A stretch of DNA of 51,199 nt from Ornithinibacillus bavariensis (GCF_018333235.1 NZ_BORP01000010.1:1-51199); one strand, 5' to 3'. Positions 27,615 through 37,552 are shown, numbered from the stretch's first letter. The notes: generated from the letters alone by a model not told the origin. Made by a program: numbers and translations.

Positions 27615-28610
27615 ATGACAGTAACAATATATGATGTAGCGAGAGAGGCAAATGTTTCAATGGCAACGGTTTCCCGTGTTGTTAATGGAAATCCAAATGT
27701 TAAACCAACAACACGAAAAAAGGTTTTAGCAACAATTGAACGGTTAGGATATCGACCTAATGCAGTTGCGCGTGGTCTTGCAAGTAAAAAGACGACAACA
27801 GTAGGGGCAATTATTCCTGATATATCGAGCATCTTTTTTGCAGAATTAGCTCGAGGTATTGAGGATATTGCAACCATGTATAAATACAACATTATATTAA
27901 GTAATTCAGATCAAAATAAAGATAAGGAACTTCAATTAATTAATACGATGCTAGAAAAACAAGTGGATGGAATCATCTTTATGGGTGGTAATATCTCAGA
28001 AGAACATGTTCATGAATTCTCATCTGCATCTGTTCCGGTAGTATTGGCAGCAACGTTAGATGACTCGGATACAATTCCTTCTGTGAATATTGATTATGAG
28101 GCTGCTGGATATGAAGCTACTAAGTATCTCATTGATAAAGGTAATAAGAAGGTTGCATTTATTTCCGGGAAAGAAGAATATACCATTAATGATTTGAAAT
28201 ATAAGGGATATTTACGTGCACTAGAGGAATCATCGATAACACCAACTGATGATTTTATTGTGCGTGGAGAATATACGTACGAGTCCGGAATCAATGCGGT
28301 TAATAAGTTTATGAGCTTAAATGATAAGCCAACTGCTATTTTTGCTGCATCAGATCAAATAGCTCTAGGTGCCATTCATGGGGCACAGGATTTAGGGTAT
28401 AAGGTCCCTAAAGATATTGAGGTTTTTGGTTTTGATAATACAAAGCTAGCCTACATGGTACGGCCAACCCTATCTACGGTTGTACAGCCAATGTACGATA
28501 TTGGTGCGGTAGCGATGCGTTTATTAACGAAGTATATGAACAAGGAAGAAGTAGAAGAGAAAAAAGTAGTATTACCACATCGTCTTATCGAAAGAAACTC
28601 AACGAAGTAA
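27615..28610 (+). CDS. ccpA: catabolite control protein A
   Basis: About 331 residues. The LacI-type HTH and hinge read [31 protein letters not shown] and [16 protein letters not shown], almost identical to B. subtilis CcpA. The core binds HPr-Ser-P, and the whole represses or activates genes at cre sites. GGAGG is eight bases from ATG 27615 and only two from ATG 27609. It lies 48 bases before motP with no terminator, so the three genes may be co-transcribed. Confidence 0.96.
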   Translation: MTVTIYDVAREANVSMATVSRVVNGNPNVKPTTRKKVLATIERLGYRPNAVARGLASKKTTTVGAIIPDISSIFFAELARGIEDIATMYKYNIILSNSDQNKDKELQLINTMLEKQVDGIIFMGGNISEEHVHEFSSASVPVVLAATLDDSDTIPSVNIDYEAAGYEATKYLIDKGNKKVAFISGKEEYTINDLKYKGYLRALEESSITPTDDFIVRGEYTYESGINAVNKFMSLNDKPTAIFAASDQIALGAIHGAQDLGYKVPKDIEVFGFDNTKLAYMVRPTLSTVVQPMYDIGAVAMRLLTKYMNKEEVEEKKVVLPHRLIERNSTK

Positions 28611-28658
28611 AACTATGTCGCTAAAAATATAGAAACCAGAATTTTGGGGAGCGAGAAT

Positions 28659-29483
28659 ATGAGAAAACGGGATTTTTTAACTCCTATTGGCATTACTGTT
28701 GGCTTTGTAATAATCATGCTTGCGATATTAGCAAATGCCGGAGTACAAGGCTTTGTATCTTTTCTAGACGTTGCTTCTATTCTAATTGTAATAGGAGGGG
28801 TAATCGGATCATTGCTGATTAACTTCAATGTTGAACAGATAAAATTAACAGGCAGAGTGTTGAAGGAATCCTTTAATCAAAATGAACGCAAACTACCAGA
28901 TCTTATTAAGCTTTTTATTCGTTTATCTGAAAAAGCTAGAAGAGAAGGAATTTTGGCTTTAGAAAATGAAGTAGAAGATGTTGAGGATGAATTTATTAAA
29001 AAAGGAATATTATTAGCAGTTGACGGGGTCGAGCCTGAGGTCATCCATGATATTATGAATGCTGAGATTACGGCAATGGAAGAACGTCATGAACGTGGTC
29101 GTATGATACTAGTGAAATGTGGTGATTATGCCCCTGCGTGGGGAATGATTGGAACATTAATAGGTCTTGTATTGATGTTAAATAATCTTCAGGATCCATC
29201 TTCATTAGGTCCTAGCATGGCTGTTGCATTATTGACAACCTTATATGGTACAGTCCTTGCAAATCTCTTTTTTATCCCTGTAGCGAGTAAATTAGAAAAC
29301 AAAACGGAAGAGGAAATTTTTATCAAACAAATTATTATTGAAGGTATAATTGGCGTACAATCTGGTCAAAATCCACGAATATTGGAAGAAAAACTTAGTG
29401 CTTTCCTAGCTAAGGATTCCAAATTAAAGCAATGGAACGATGAAAAATCAACATTCGTGGGGGAGGGCCTAAATGAAGCGTAG
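28659..29483 (+). CDS. motP: flagellar stator subunit MotP
   Basis: About 274 residues of the MotA/PomA family with four membrane helices (two near residues 9-55, two near 145-200) and the conserved GDYAPAWGMIGTLIGLVLML before the third helix. It forms the ion channel part of the stator. The ccpA-motP-motS order is that of the sodium-driven MotPS system of Bacillus. GGGGAG lies seven bases before ATG 28659; the frame opens at TTG 28644. It overlaps motS by 11 bases. Confidence 0.92.
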   Translation: MRKRDFLTPIGITVGFVIIMLAILANAGVQGFVSFLDVASILIVIGGVIGSLLINFNVEQIKLTGRVLKESFNQNERKLPDLIKLFIRLSEKARREGILALENEVEDVEDEFIKKGILLAVDGVEPEVIHDIMNAEITAMEERHERGRMILVKCGDYAPAWGMIGTLIGLVLMLNNLQDPSSLGPSMAVALLTTLYGTVLANLFFIPVASKLENKTEEEIFIKQIIIEGIIGVQSGQNPRILEEKLSAFLAKDSKLKQWNDEKSTFVGEGLNEA

Positions 29484-30258
29484 AGAAAGAAGAAAAAGGA
29501 TTGATAAAGGTGCACCAAAATGGATGGTAACTTATTCAGATATGGTCACATTAATTTTAGTCTTTTTCATTTTATTATTCTCTATGTCACAAATTGACGC
29601 AGCAAAGTTCGAAGAGATTTCTGAATCATTTCGAAATCGAATGATCTTTGATTTTTCCTCTTCAGCTGTACCAATGGAAAATTCAACTGGAAATACAAGT
29701 GGCGAAGAAAAAGGACAAACAGCCAATGGTTTTGAAAATGCTAGTTCAACGAAGGACAAAGAAATTGGTGGATCTACTGACACTAATCAAACGAAAGATA
29801 CACTAGATGACTTAATGGTTGAGGTAGAGAATTACTTAGACCAAAATAAATTAAATAATGTAGTTTCTGCTAATCGATCAGAACGTGGTGTTGTCTTAGT
29901 GTTGCAGGATAGTATATTATTTGACCCAGGTGAAGCAGATATATTACCTTCCGCTTTACCATTTTTAACGAAGGTTGGAAATCTGTTATCACAGATTGAT
30001 AATCAGATAAAGGTGGAGGGACATACCGATAATGTTCCAATGTCAAGCTACCGTTATCCATCTAACTGGGAGTTATCTGGAGCAAGGGCAAGTAGTGTTG
30101 TTCGCTTTCTAGTAGATGAAAATGGATTGTCTGAAGATCGTTTTGCAATAGCGGGGTATAGTGATACTCGTCCAGTTGCTACAAATGATACATCGACAAA
30201 TCGAAGTAAAAATAGACGCGTGGAAATTGTAATCTTAGAGAAAAGCCAAGAAAGTTAA
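29473..30258 (+). CDS. motS: flagellar stator subunit MotS
   Basis: A 261-residue MotB-family subunit. The single helix near residues 18-38 carries the ion-binding Asp in TYSDMVTLILVFF. A Ser/Asn/Thr-rich linker (about 60-105) is followed by an OmpA-type peptidoglycan-binding domain with VEGHTDNVPM and RRVEIVIL. It anchors the stator to the wall. GGAGGG lies five bases before ATG. The stop codon lies inside the palindromic terminator shared with acuC. Confidence 0.93.
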   Translation: MKRRERRKRIDKGAPKWMVTYSDMVTLILVFFILLFSMSQIDAAKFEEISESFRNRMIFDFSSSAVPMENSTGNTSGEEKGQTANGFENASSTKDKEIGGSTDTNQTKDTLDDLMVEVENYLDQNKLNNVVSANRSERGVVLVLQDSILFDPGEADILPSALPFLTKVGNLLSQIDNQIKVEGHTDNVPMSSYRYPSNWELSGARASSVVRFLVDENGLSEDRFAIAGYSDTRPVATNDTSTNRSKNRRVEIVILEKSQES

Positions 30259-30289
30259 AAGGAGTTGATCATCAACTCCTTTTAACTTT
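30251..30289. terminator. palindromic bidirectional terminator overlapping two stop codons
   Basis: A 39-base perfect palindrome centred on base 30270 (AAAGTTAAAAGGAGTTGAT on each arm). It contains both the motS TAA (30256-30258) and the acuC TGA (30272-30274, minus strand), so the two convergent genes are only 13 bases apart and share it. Confidence 0.9.
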
Positions 30290-31426
30290 CGTATATTTTA
30301 GCAATTGAGAGAGGGTATTTTGATTTTTTTCCTCAATTTCTTTTTTTCTTGGGATGCATGGAATGTCTTGTATTGGATCATTCCAGGTTTTGGGTAATAG
30401 CTCTGTTGTTTGCTCTTGCCATTTCTCTATCCACTTTTCTGGCAATAAACCGCTTACAGTTTTTCCATCCTTCATTACATTCCAAACCTGTGACCATGCT
30501 CGTGGAACTACTCGCCATATATCATAGCCGCCACCACCTAGTGCAATCCATTTCCCATCACAATATTTATTTGCAACTTCTAGTGCGATTCTCGGTATTT
30601 TCTCATAAATTGCCATGGATCCACATAAATGCGTCAGTGGGTCATAATAATGGGCATCAGCACCATTTTGTGTAATTAAAATATCCGGTTTAAAATAATC
30701 TGCTATTTCATATAAGGCAGTTTCATAGATTTGAATAAAAGATTCGTCTTGGGTGAATGCATCAATTGGTAAATTAAAACTGAAGCCGTGACCTTCCTTA
30801 ATTCCTCTTTCTGTTACATTCCCTGTTCCAGGAAATAAATATCTTCCAGTCTCATGGATTGAAAACGTACAAACATTAGGATCGTCATAAAAAGCCCATT
30901 GTACTCCATCACCATGATGGGCATCAGTATCTACATAAAGTACCCTTAAATTGTAGTTTTTACGAATATATTGGACGGCAATAGCAGCATCATTATAAAT
31001 ACAGAATCCAGAGGCTTTATGTTTTAAACCGTGATGGAGCCCCCCGGAAAAATTCACTGCTGTTTTTGCACCATCTTTTAAGACAGCATCAACTGCCGTA
31101 AGAGTAGCTCCTACTATGCGTGAGGTTGCATCATGCATGTTTGGGAATACAGGGGTATCCTCTGTACCTAGCCCATACTTTAATAATTGCTCTTTTGTTA
31201 ATGTATTGGCTGATTTTACAGCATGGATAAAGCTATTGTCGTGAATTAAAGCAATTTCTTCTTCAGTTGCAATTCGCGGCTTTATGATATTTTCATGATT
31301 CAGTTGGCCTGCATCTTCTAGTAACTCTTTTGTTAACAGCACACGCTTTTGATTAAAAGGGTGTTCTTCATGAAAGTGATAGCTTAATAAGTGCTCATCA
31401 TAGACAAATCTATTTAATTTACTCAT
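30272..31426 (-). CDS. acuC: acetoin utilisation protein AcuC, class I/II deacetylase
   Basis: A 384-residue zinc-dependent deacetylase of the histone deacetylase family. FSGGLHHGLKHKASGF, VDTDAHHGDGVQ (metal Asp and His), FSIHETGRYLFPGTG and ALGGGGYD mark the active site. In B. subtilis AcuC deacetylates acetyl-CoA synthetase that AcuA has acetylated. It is the last gene of acuABC; its ATG overlaps the acuB stop by four bases. Confidence 0.94.
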   Translation of the reverse strand: MSKLNRFVYDEHLLSYHFHEEHPFNQKRVLLTKELLEDAGQLNHENIIKPRIATEEEIALIHDNSFIHAVKSANTLTKEQLLKYGLGTEDTPVFPNMHDATSRIVGATLTAVDAVLKDGAKTAVNFSGGLHHGLKHKASGFCIYNDAAIAVQYIRKNYNLRVLYVDTDAHHGDGVQWAFYDDPNVCTFSIHETGRYLFPGTGNVTERGIKEGHGFSFNLPIDAFTQDESFIQIYETALYEIADYFKPDILITQNGADAHYYDPLTHLCGSMAIYEKIPRIALEVANKYCDGKWIALGGGGYDIWRVVPRAWSQVWNVMKDGKTVSGLLPEKWIEKWQEQTTELLPKTWNDPIQDIPCIPRKKEIEEKNQNTLSQLLKYTKVKRS

Positions 31427-32073
31427 AATTTTGGCTCCGGAATATTATTTGGCCACATTAATTCATAGCCTGCTTGACGCAAGTCACGAATGATTGGAAG
31501 TGGGTTCATCGTTTGAATTCGAAAAACTAATATTTTATATTCAGGATTATTTTTATATGGGTAAACTAATACAGATGAAATGTTTAATCCACGGTTCCCA
31601 AAAACAGATGCTACCTCAGGAAGGATACCAGGTCTATTTGGGACCTTCACTTCAATATGTGATCCTTGAATATGTGTTCCTGTAAGTTGGATTAATGTAT
31701 ATAATAAGTCTTTTTCAGTAATGATTCCAACTAGCACACCATTACTTACAACGGGTAAACAAGCAATTTCATGGTCATAAAATATACGAGCAACCTCTTC
31801 AACAAAGTCTAAAGGATGTACCGTAATAACAGGGGATTTCATAATGGTTGCAATGTTTTTATTGAGAATATCTTGGTTCTCGTCTGCCGAAAAAATAGAA
31901 GGACTTGCATCACGAATATCACGATCGGATACGATACCAACAATAGAATAATCCTCATCAACTATCGGGATATGTCTTATTCGGTGAGCAAGGAGCAGCT
32001 GATGGGCAGTTACGATAGAATCTGTGGGTTGAAGTGTAATTACATCTTGCTTCATAATCTCCTCTACATGCAT
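31423..32073 (-). CDS. acuB: AcuB, CBS-pair and ACT domain protein
   Basis: A 216-residue protein. Two CBS domains (about 1-60 and 72-130; MKQDVITL, HIPIVDEDYSIVGIVSDRDI, CLPVVSNGVLVGIITEKDLL) are followed by an ACT domain (about 138-210, KVPNRPGILPEVASVF). It is a likely small-molecule sensor in the acetate/acetoin operon; ligand unknown. GGGAGGG six bases upstream lies inside the acuA end, and the genes overlap by one base (TAATG). Confidence 0.92.
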   Translation of the reverse strand: MHVEEIMKQDVITLQPTDSIVTAHQLLLAHRIRHIPIVDEDYSIVGIVSDRDIRDASPSIFSADENQDILNKNIATIMKSPVITVHPLDFVEEVARIFYDHEIACLPVVSNGVLVGIITEKDLLYTLIQLTGTHIQGSHIEVKVPNRPGILPEVASVFGNRGLNISSVLVYPYKNNPEYKILVFRIQTMNPLPIIRDLRQAGYELMWPNNIPEPKL

Positions 32074-32726
32074 TATAAACCCTCCCTCATGTCACGTAAT
32101 TGATGGCGTTTAAAAAATCGCAGTGTTTCAAATTGTTTAATGGAATCCTCCGAAACATTTTTTCCGATACGAACCATTAAACAATTTGCTGGATGGGAAA
32201 TAATCTCAGGGTCATCAGTCGGCGCAGGTAACAGGTCTCCAGCAGCCATCATTTTTTCCATCACCTTCCGATATTCCCAAACACTTAAATTTGTCCCTTT
32301 TAGATCCCAGTGCCAGTAATACTCAGTTGAAATTACTATATAGTTTTCCATAAACTCATCCATCATAGAAACCTTAAGTAAATTTGAGGCAATGCCACTC
32401 CCACGATATTCTGGGATTACTTCAATTGCACCCAACTCTATTAATTCCTTCATTTGGAAAGTAGACCATCTTTCCAATGGATCTGGGTACAGATAGGTTA
32501 CGTATCCAATGATGGTGTTATCTTTCCTAGCAATGATAATTCGGCCTTCTGATAAATCAGCAATGCTCAATATTGCTTGAAATTGCTTTGTAGCAGGTCT
32601 AAATGAAGTTAAGTTTTCGTGAAAGTGATAATTCATTAAGGAAGGTGTTGATATAGGACCCTCAATAATGATTGCTTCATCTTTTATATGAAGTTCCTTT
32701 CTGAAGTGCGTTTTCAAATGCTCCAT
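32073..32726 (-). CDS. acuA: AcuA, GNAT protein acetyltransferase
   Basis: A 217-residue GNAT acetyltransferase with the acetyl-CoA-binding segment VIPEYRGSGIASNLLK. In B. subtilis AcuA inactivates acetyl-CoA synthetase AcsA by lysine acetylation. It is first in the acuABC operon, with GGAGAG six bases before ATG. In B. subtilis acsA lies divergent at this place; here the upstream neighbour is a penicillin-binding protein gene and no acsA is in the window. No clear cre site was seen in the 150 bases upstream. Confidence 0.92.
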   Translation of the reverse strand: MEHLKTHFRKELHIKDEAIIIEGPISTPSLMNYHFHENLTSFRPATKQFQAILSIADLSEGRIIIARKDNTIIGYVTYLYPDPLERWSTFQMKELIELGAIEVIPEYRGSGIASNLLKVSMMDEFMENYIVISTEYYWHWDLKGTNLSVWEYRKVMEKMMAAGDLLPAPTDDPEIISHPANCLMVRIGKNVSEDSIKQFETLRFFKRHQLRDMREGL

Positions 32727-32848
32727 TGGATACTCTCCACCACCGATTTATCAATTATTGCTTTTATTATACCGTATTATCGTGCTAATTTTTAGTCTTT
32801 TTCTAATAGATGTAATGGAATAGTTAAAAAAGCATTTAGCTAATCAAT

Positions 32849-32881
32849 GTAAAAAAGAAGAGGGCTATAAACCCTCTTCTT
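32849..32881 (-). terminator. terminator of the PBP gene
   Basis: On the minus strand AAGAAGAGGG and CCCTCTTCTT form a perfect 10-bp stem followed by T7. It starts at the PBP stop codon. Confidence 0.88.
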
Positions 32882-35840
32882 AGTCTCTGCCATTGTTGCC
32901 TCGTCCATTTGTATTGTCGTTTCCATTCTCGCTCCCGTTCCCAGGGTCATTATTATCTGAACCATTATCATCATCACCAGTTGCTGGTTGCTCCTTATCT
33001 GGATCTGGGTCTCCTTTTGGAGGATCTGGTTTCTTAGAATCATCAGGTTTCGTGAATTTTCCTATGATTAATTCATTGGATCCGGCTGATTCTAAACCAG
33101 AATAATCGACTGCTTTTACAACATAAACACCATTACCACTAGGAGCATTAAATTTTGTCTCAACGGAAATTCCGATTAGCTTAAATTCTTCACCTGGCTC
33201 TGATGCACGATAGATTCGATATCCAATGACATCTTTGCTCTTTGAAGCCGTCCAGGTTAGTGCACGACCACTGTTTTTTAAGGATGTCGGAACAGTTGGA
33301 GCTTTTCCATCGTCATTTACTATGGTGCTTAGTCCTTTTATGCTTGGCATACTTACTTTTTCCCATGCTTCCTTTCTAAATGAAGGATACAGCTGCGTTA
33401 TATCCTTTAAGAGATCATAACCGTTACGTTTTAACCAATCTGGATTAAACGAAACCCCATCATCTTGAACGAATTCTTTTGGCGTATTTGGTCCTGCAGG
33501 AACTGCCTTACCATCCACGAGAACATAGGATCCTTGGATTAAACTATCATCTACCTTTGTTGGTACAAAATTAACATTAAATATATCACTGGAAACAAGT
33601 CCTACCTGTGAACATAATTTCGATGGAAGCATTCCAGATGTAGCACAAATATTTCGAGATACTATTCCAGATGGCTGTTGAAATCTTTTGCTAGGTGCTA
33701 CTAAGTCTGGTCGTATATCTGAGGCAGCATTTATAAGCTCTGCCCATAGTTTTATATTTCGATCGCCATGGTACAATTGACAGCTATTACATACTAATGA
33801 TTGAGGAATATCATATCCTAGCCAAGCGCCCATCGTAACATTTGGGTTGCTAGCTACAAAATGTACGTCCTGTGTATTTTGTGAAGTACCAGTTTTTCCA
33901 GCCCAATCAACATTCTTGTATTTTAGCTGTGATGGAAGATAGGCTGCAGAACCATTTGAAATAACATCCCGCATCATATCTAACGTTAAATAGCTTGTTT
34001 GCGGAGAAAATACATCCACAGGTTCACTCTTTTGTTCAAAAATTACTTCTCCATCCTGTGTGGTAATCTTGTCAATCATGTATGCATCTACAAACTTACC
34101 ACCATTTGCAAAAGTAACATAGGCATTTGTATTTTCTTCTATGGATATACCATAGGTTGTTCCACCAATTGCCAAAGCAGGATTCCCATACTCGTTATCC
34201 ATGATTGATGTTATCCCCATTTTCCGAAGATATTTATCAACGATATTATCATTCATGATTTGTGTATATACCTTAATTGCTGGAATATTATAGGAATCCT
34301 TTAAATTTGCCCGTACCGAAAGGAGTCCATGAAATTTATAATCAAAGTTATTTGGATTATATGGCCCGCTACCAGTATTAAACGTAGTTTTTACGTCCGC
34401 AACAGGAGTACCTGGTTGAACGACACCCATTTCCATCGCAGGGGCATATACTAGTAAAGGCTTCATGGTACTACCATTGGGGCGTATTGCTCCAGTAGCA
34501 TAATTTACTTGATTCTCTAAACTAAACCCACGTCCACCTAAGAAGCTAATTATTCTTCCTGTATTGTTTTCAATAAGAATGGCACCAGCCTCAACGCGCT
34601 GGGTAATCCGTTTCTTTTCTCCAGTAACTGGATCCTTCACTGTACCCGTCCAATCGGGTCCATAATGTTTAAAGTTTTTTGCCACCTCTTGAAATGCATC
34701 ATATATATCCTTATCAATCGTGGAGTGAATGTTATAACCATTTCTACGTAAGTCTCGATATGCAAGTATCATATACTGCTCACGAAGTTCATCATTTTCT
34801 GCTAAATCCTCTTTTGAATATCCATCCTTTTCAGCTAGTATATACATGATAATTTCTTTTGCTCGTTTCTCTAATTCAAACGTTAGGTAAGGATATTTTT
34901 CCATTGGTGACTCGGATTCTGAGACGAAATCTGCAGTAATATCATAATTCATTGCTTTGTTGTACTCATCTTCCGTAATGTAATTTAACTCATACATACG
35001 GCTAAGAACAACTTTCATACGATTTATACCAGGCTCTATACCTTCTTTACTTTTTAATCCACCACCAGTTTCAAATGGAGTATAGTATGATGGGCTCTGC
35101 GGTAATCCAGCTAAAAAGGCAGCCTGAGGTAAATTTACTTCATTTGCATTTATGCCAAAAATTTCTCTAGCTGCAGTCTGAACTCCAGCAATATTACGAC
35201 CATTTGGTCCACGGCCATATGGGATAATATTCAAATACGCTTCTAATATTTGTTCCTTATCAAAAAACTGTTCCAAGCGCATTGCTAATAAAATTTCTTT
35301 TGCCTTCCGTTCAAAAGATACTTCATTTGTTAAAATTTGATTTTTAATTAGCTGCTGGGTTAACGTACTACCACCAGATTTTAGGTCAGAATTGGTAATT
35401 TCTTGTACTATAGCTCGGACAATTGCCTTAGGTACAACACCATTATGTTCAAAGAAGTATTCGTCCTCAGTAGCAACAACAGCGTCAATTAAAGTCGGAG
35501 AGATATCTTCCAATTTTGTTTCTTCACGGTGTAAATCGGATTGAATATCACCGATATATACATCTCCTGCAAAATATAATTTTGATGTTTCTTCATAATT
35601 GTAAATATCCTTTTCCATGTTTTCATATGATAGGATTGGTTCATCTTTTACCAAGGATGCAAAATATCCGAATCCTATTCCAACCCCAAAGAACATTCCG
35701 ATGATTCCAATTGCAATGAAGAATAGAATAACATTCCAAATAACATCATATGTAATTCGAGAAGCACGTTGTATTTTACCTGTGCTCCACATGGATTTTG
35801 TCTTTTTTACAAAGTTATGGAGAATTTGTTTAAAGTCCAC
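32880..35840 (-). CDS. class A penicillin-binding protein with FN3 domain and acidic tail
   Basis: About 986 residues. A cytoplasmic start (1-34) and one membrane helix (36-62) precede the GT51 glycosyltransferase with catalytic Glu125 in ATEDEYFFEH and GGSTLTQQL (156-164). The transpeptidase has STMK near 456 (acylated Ser), KDSYN as the second motif and KTGTS near 648. A fibronectin type III-like domain (about 845-927) and an Asp/Asn/Gly/Pro-rich tail of about 55 residues follow. It polymerises and cross-links peptidoglycan. GTG 35840, six bases after AGGGGGG, is the start; the frame is open to 35921. It occupies the acsA place of B. subtilis. Confidence 0.92.
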   Translation of the reverse strand: MDFKQILHNFVKKTKSMWSTGKIQRASRITYDVIWNVILFFIAIGIIGMFFGVGIGFGYFASLVKDEPILSYENMEKDIYNYEETSKLYFAGDVYIGDIQSDLHREETKLEDISPTLIDAVVATEDEYFFEHNGVVPKAIVRAIVQEITNSDLKSGGSTLTQQLIKNQILTNEVSFERKAKEILLAMRLEQFFDKEQILEAYLNIIPYGRGPNGRNIAGVQTAAREIFGINANEVNLPQAAFLAGLPQSPSYYTPFETGGGLKSKEGIEPGINRMKVVLSRMYELNYITEDEYNKAMNYDITADFVSESESPMEKYPYLTFELEKRAKEIIMYILAEKDGYSKEDLAENDELREQYMILAYRDLRRNGYNIHSTIDKDIYDAFQEVAKNFKHYGPDWTGTVKDPVTGEKKRITQRVEAGAILIENNTGRIISFLGGRGFSLENQVNYATGAIRPNGSTMKPLLVYAPAMEMGVVQPGTPVADVKTTFNTGSGPYNPNNFDYKFHGLLSVRANLKDSYNIPAIKVYTQIMNDNIVDKYLRKMGITSIMDNEYGNPALAIGGTTYGISIEENTNAYVTFANGGKFVDAYMIDKITTQDGEVIFEQKSEPVDVFSPQTSYLTLDMMRDVISNGSAAYLPSQLKYKNVDWAGKTGTSQNTQDVHFVASNPNVTMGAWLGYDIPQSLVCNSCQLYHGDRNIKLWAELINAASDIRPDLVAPSKRFQQPSGIVSRNICATSGMLPSKLCSQVGLVSSDIFNVNFVPTKVDDSLIQGSYVLVDGKAVPAGPNTPKEFVQDDGVSFNPDWLKRNGYDLLKDITQLYPSFRKEAWEKVSMPSIKGLSTIVNDDGKAPTVPTSLKNSGRALTWTASKSKDVIGYRIYRASEPGEEFKLIGISVETKFNAPSGNGVYVVKAVDYSGLESAGSNELIIGKFTKPDDSKKPDPPKGDPDPDKEQPATGDDDNGSDNNDPGNGSENGNDNTNGRGNNGRD

Positions 35841-35915
35841 GTTTAACCCCCCTATTTTACCAAGATTAATTATAGCATAGACGATGTAAAGGGAGGTAGA
35901 CGAAAAATAAAATAA

Positions 35916-35944
35916 TTGCATTTTCTAATATTATTTAATATGAT
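35916..35944 (+). promoter_or_regulatory. candidate sigma-A promoter for tyrS
   Basis: TTGCAT (35916-35921), exactly 17 bases, then TATGAT (35939-35944), just upstream of the T-box leader. Confidence 0.65.
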
Positions 35945-35950
35945 AAGAAG

Positions 35951-36203
35951 TAATACTATATTTAAAAGCTATGATAGAAATAGTAGTAATGCAAATCCCT
36001 ATTCAAGAGAGCTGGTGGTAGGTGGAAACCAGTATATATTTGCTTGCGAATTACAATTCTGGAGCATTCTTAATGAGCCAAATAGGTGAAATTAAGACGG
36101 TGTAGTCATCGTTAACAACCCCAAAGTGGCAATTTCAATTGCAACAAGGGTGGTACCGCGTGTTAAAACTCGTCCCTTTATTATAGAGGAATGAGTTTTT
36201 TTA
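35951..36203 (+). promoter_or_regulatory. T-box leader of tyrS (tyrosine specifier)
   Basis: The conserved T-box sequence AAGGGTGGTACCGCG lies at 36146-36160. The Stem I region starts near 35995, and a UAC codon at 36052-36054 in the loop GAATTACAATTC is the likely tyrosine specifier. A terminator hairpin at 36164-36203 (AAAACTC against GAGTTTT, then T run) competes with the antiterminator. Uncharged tRNA-Tyr is expected to turn the gene on. Confidence 0.92.
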
Positions 36204-36235
36204 TTTTATTTTTAGAAAAGTTGGAGGGTGAAACT

Positions 36236-37507
36236 ATGCATATTTTAGAGGATTTGGCGCGTAGAGGACTTATTAATCAAGTGACAGATAGAGAAGGTTT
36301 AGAAAAGCATCTTTCTGAAAATGTAGTAACCTTATATTGTGGATTTGATCCTACAGCAGATAGCTTACACATCGGACATTTAGTACCACTCATGATGCTA
36401 AAACGATTCCAAAAGGCTGGACATCGACCAATTGCTTTAGTCGGTGGTGGAACTGGTATGATTGGAGATCCGAGTGGTCGTTCTACGGAACGTTCGTTAA
36501 ATACAGAAGATGTGGTAAAGGGCTATAGTGACAGCTTAAGAGCACAAATTTCGAAAATTCTAGAAGTAGATCAAGATGAAAATCCAGTGGTTGTTAGAAA
36601 TAATTACGAGTGGCTTGGAAGCATGACTGTTATTGACTTCCTACGTGATGCTGGTAAACACTTTGGTGTTAACTATATGTTGGCAAAAGAATCTGTTTCA
36701 GCACGTATCGAACAGGGGATTTCCTTCACGGAATTTAGTTATATGATTCTTCAATCTCTAGATTTTCAAATGCTATACATGAAGGATAATTGTACCTTAC
36801 AAATTGGTGGTAGTGACCAGTGGGGAAATATAACTGCTGGTATGGAATTAATTCGTCGTGGACGAGAAAATGAAGAGGAAGATGTAAAGGTATTTGGGCT
36901 AACGGTTCCACTCATAACGAAAGCGGATGGAACTAAGTTTGGTAAATCAGCAGGTAATGCAGTTTGGTTAGATGCTGAGAAAACCAGTCCTTATGAATTT
37001 TATCAATTTTGGATTAATACGGATGACCGTGATGTAATGAAATTTTTACGTTACTTCACTTTCTTAAGTGAAGAAGCCCTTGCTGAATTAGAGCAGGAGG
37101 TAGACACTCGTCCAGAAAAGCGAGTGGCTCAAACTAGATTAGCCGAAGAAGTTACCAGGATGGTTCATGGTCAAGAGGCAGTTGAGCAGGCGCAAAAAAT
37201 ATCAGCTTCTTTATTTAGTGGGGATATTAAAGCTTTATCTGCAAGTGAAATTGAACAAGGATTTAAGGATGTACCTACATTCCAAATGAATAGAGAAGAT
37301 TTAGGATTAGTTGATTTACTTGTTAATGCGAACATTTCGTCTTCTAAGCGCCAAGCAAGAGAGGACATTACGAATGGTGCTATTTATATTAATGGTGAAA
37401 GACAACAGGATTTAGACTATGTATTATCGGAAGCGGATCAGATTGAAGGGAAGTTTACCATTATTAGAAGAGGGAAGAAGAAGTATTTTATGATTCGATA
37501 TAATTAG
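36236..37507 (+). CDS. tyrS: tyrosyl-tRNA synthetase
   Basis: About 423 residues of class I. HIGH lies at 45-48 (SLHIGHLVPL), the KMSKS-equivalent is KFGKS near 235, and GGSDQWGNI and YCGFDPTADS bind tyrosine and tRNA. A C-terminal S4 domain occupies about 355-420. GGAGGGTG lies before ATG 36236. It is controlled by the T-box leader in front. Confidence 0.96.
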   Translation: MHILEDLARRGLINQVTDREGLEKHLSENVVTLYCGFDPTADSLHIGHLVPLMMLKRFQKAGHRPIALVGGGTGMIGDPSGRSTERSLNTEDVVKGYSDSLRAQISKILEVDQDENPVVVRNNYEWLGSMTVIDFLRDAGKHFGVNYMLAKESVSARIEQGISFTEFSYMILQSLDFQMLYMKDNCTLQIGGSDQWGNITAGMELIRRGRENEEEDVKVFGLTVPLITKADGTKFGKSAGNAVWLDAEKTSPYEFYQFWINTDDRDVMKFLRYFTFLSEEALAELEQEVDTRPEKRVAQTRLAEEVTRMVHGQEAVEQAQKISASLFSGDIKALSASEIEQGFKDVPTFQMNREDLGLVDLLVNANISSSKRQAREDITNGAIYINGERQQDLDYVLSEADQIEGKFTIIRRGKKKYFMIRYN

Positions 37508-37512
37508 GAAGG

Positions 37513-37552
37513 AAAGCTGTTCAAAGGTTTAGATCTTTGAACAGCTTTTTTT
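37513..37552 (+). terminator. terminator after tyrS
   Basis: AAAGCTGTTCAAAG and CTTTGAACAGCTTT form a perfect 14-bp stem with an eight-base loop, then T run. Confidence 0.92.

Noticed and set aside
32727-32850. cre site before acuA
   Set aside because: No sequence close to TGWAANCGNTNWCA was found in the intergenic region.
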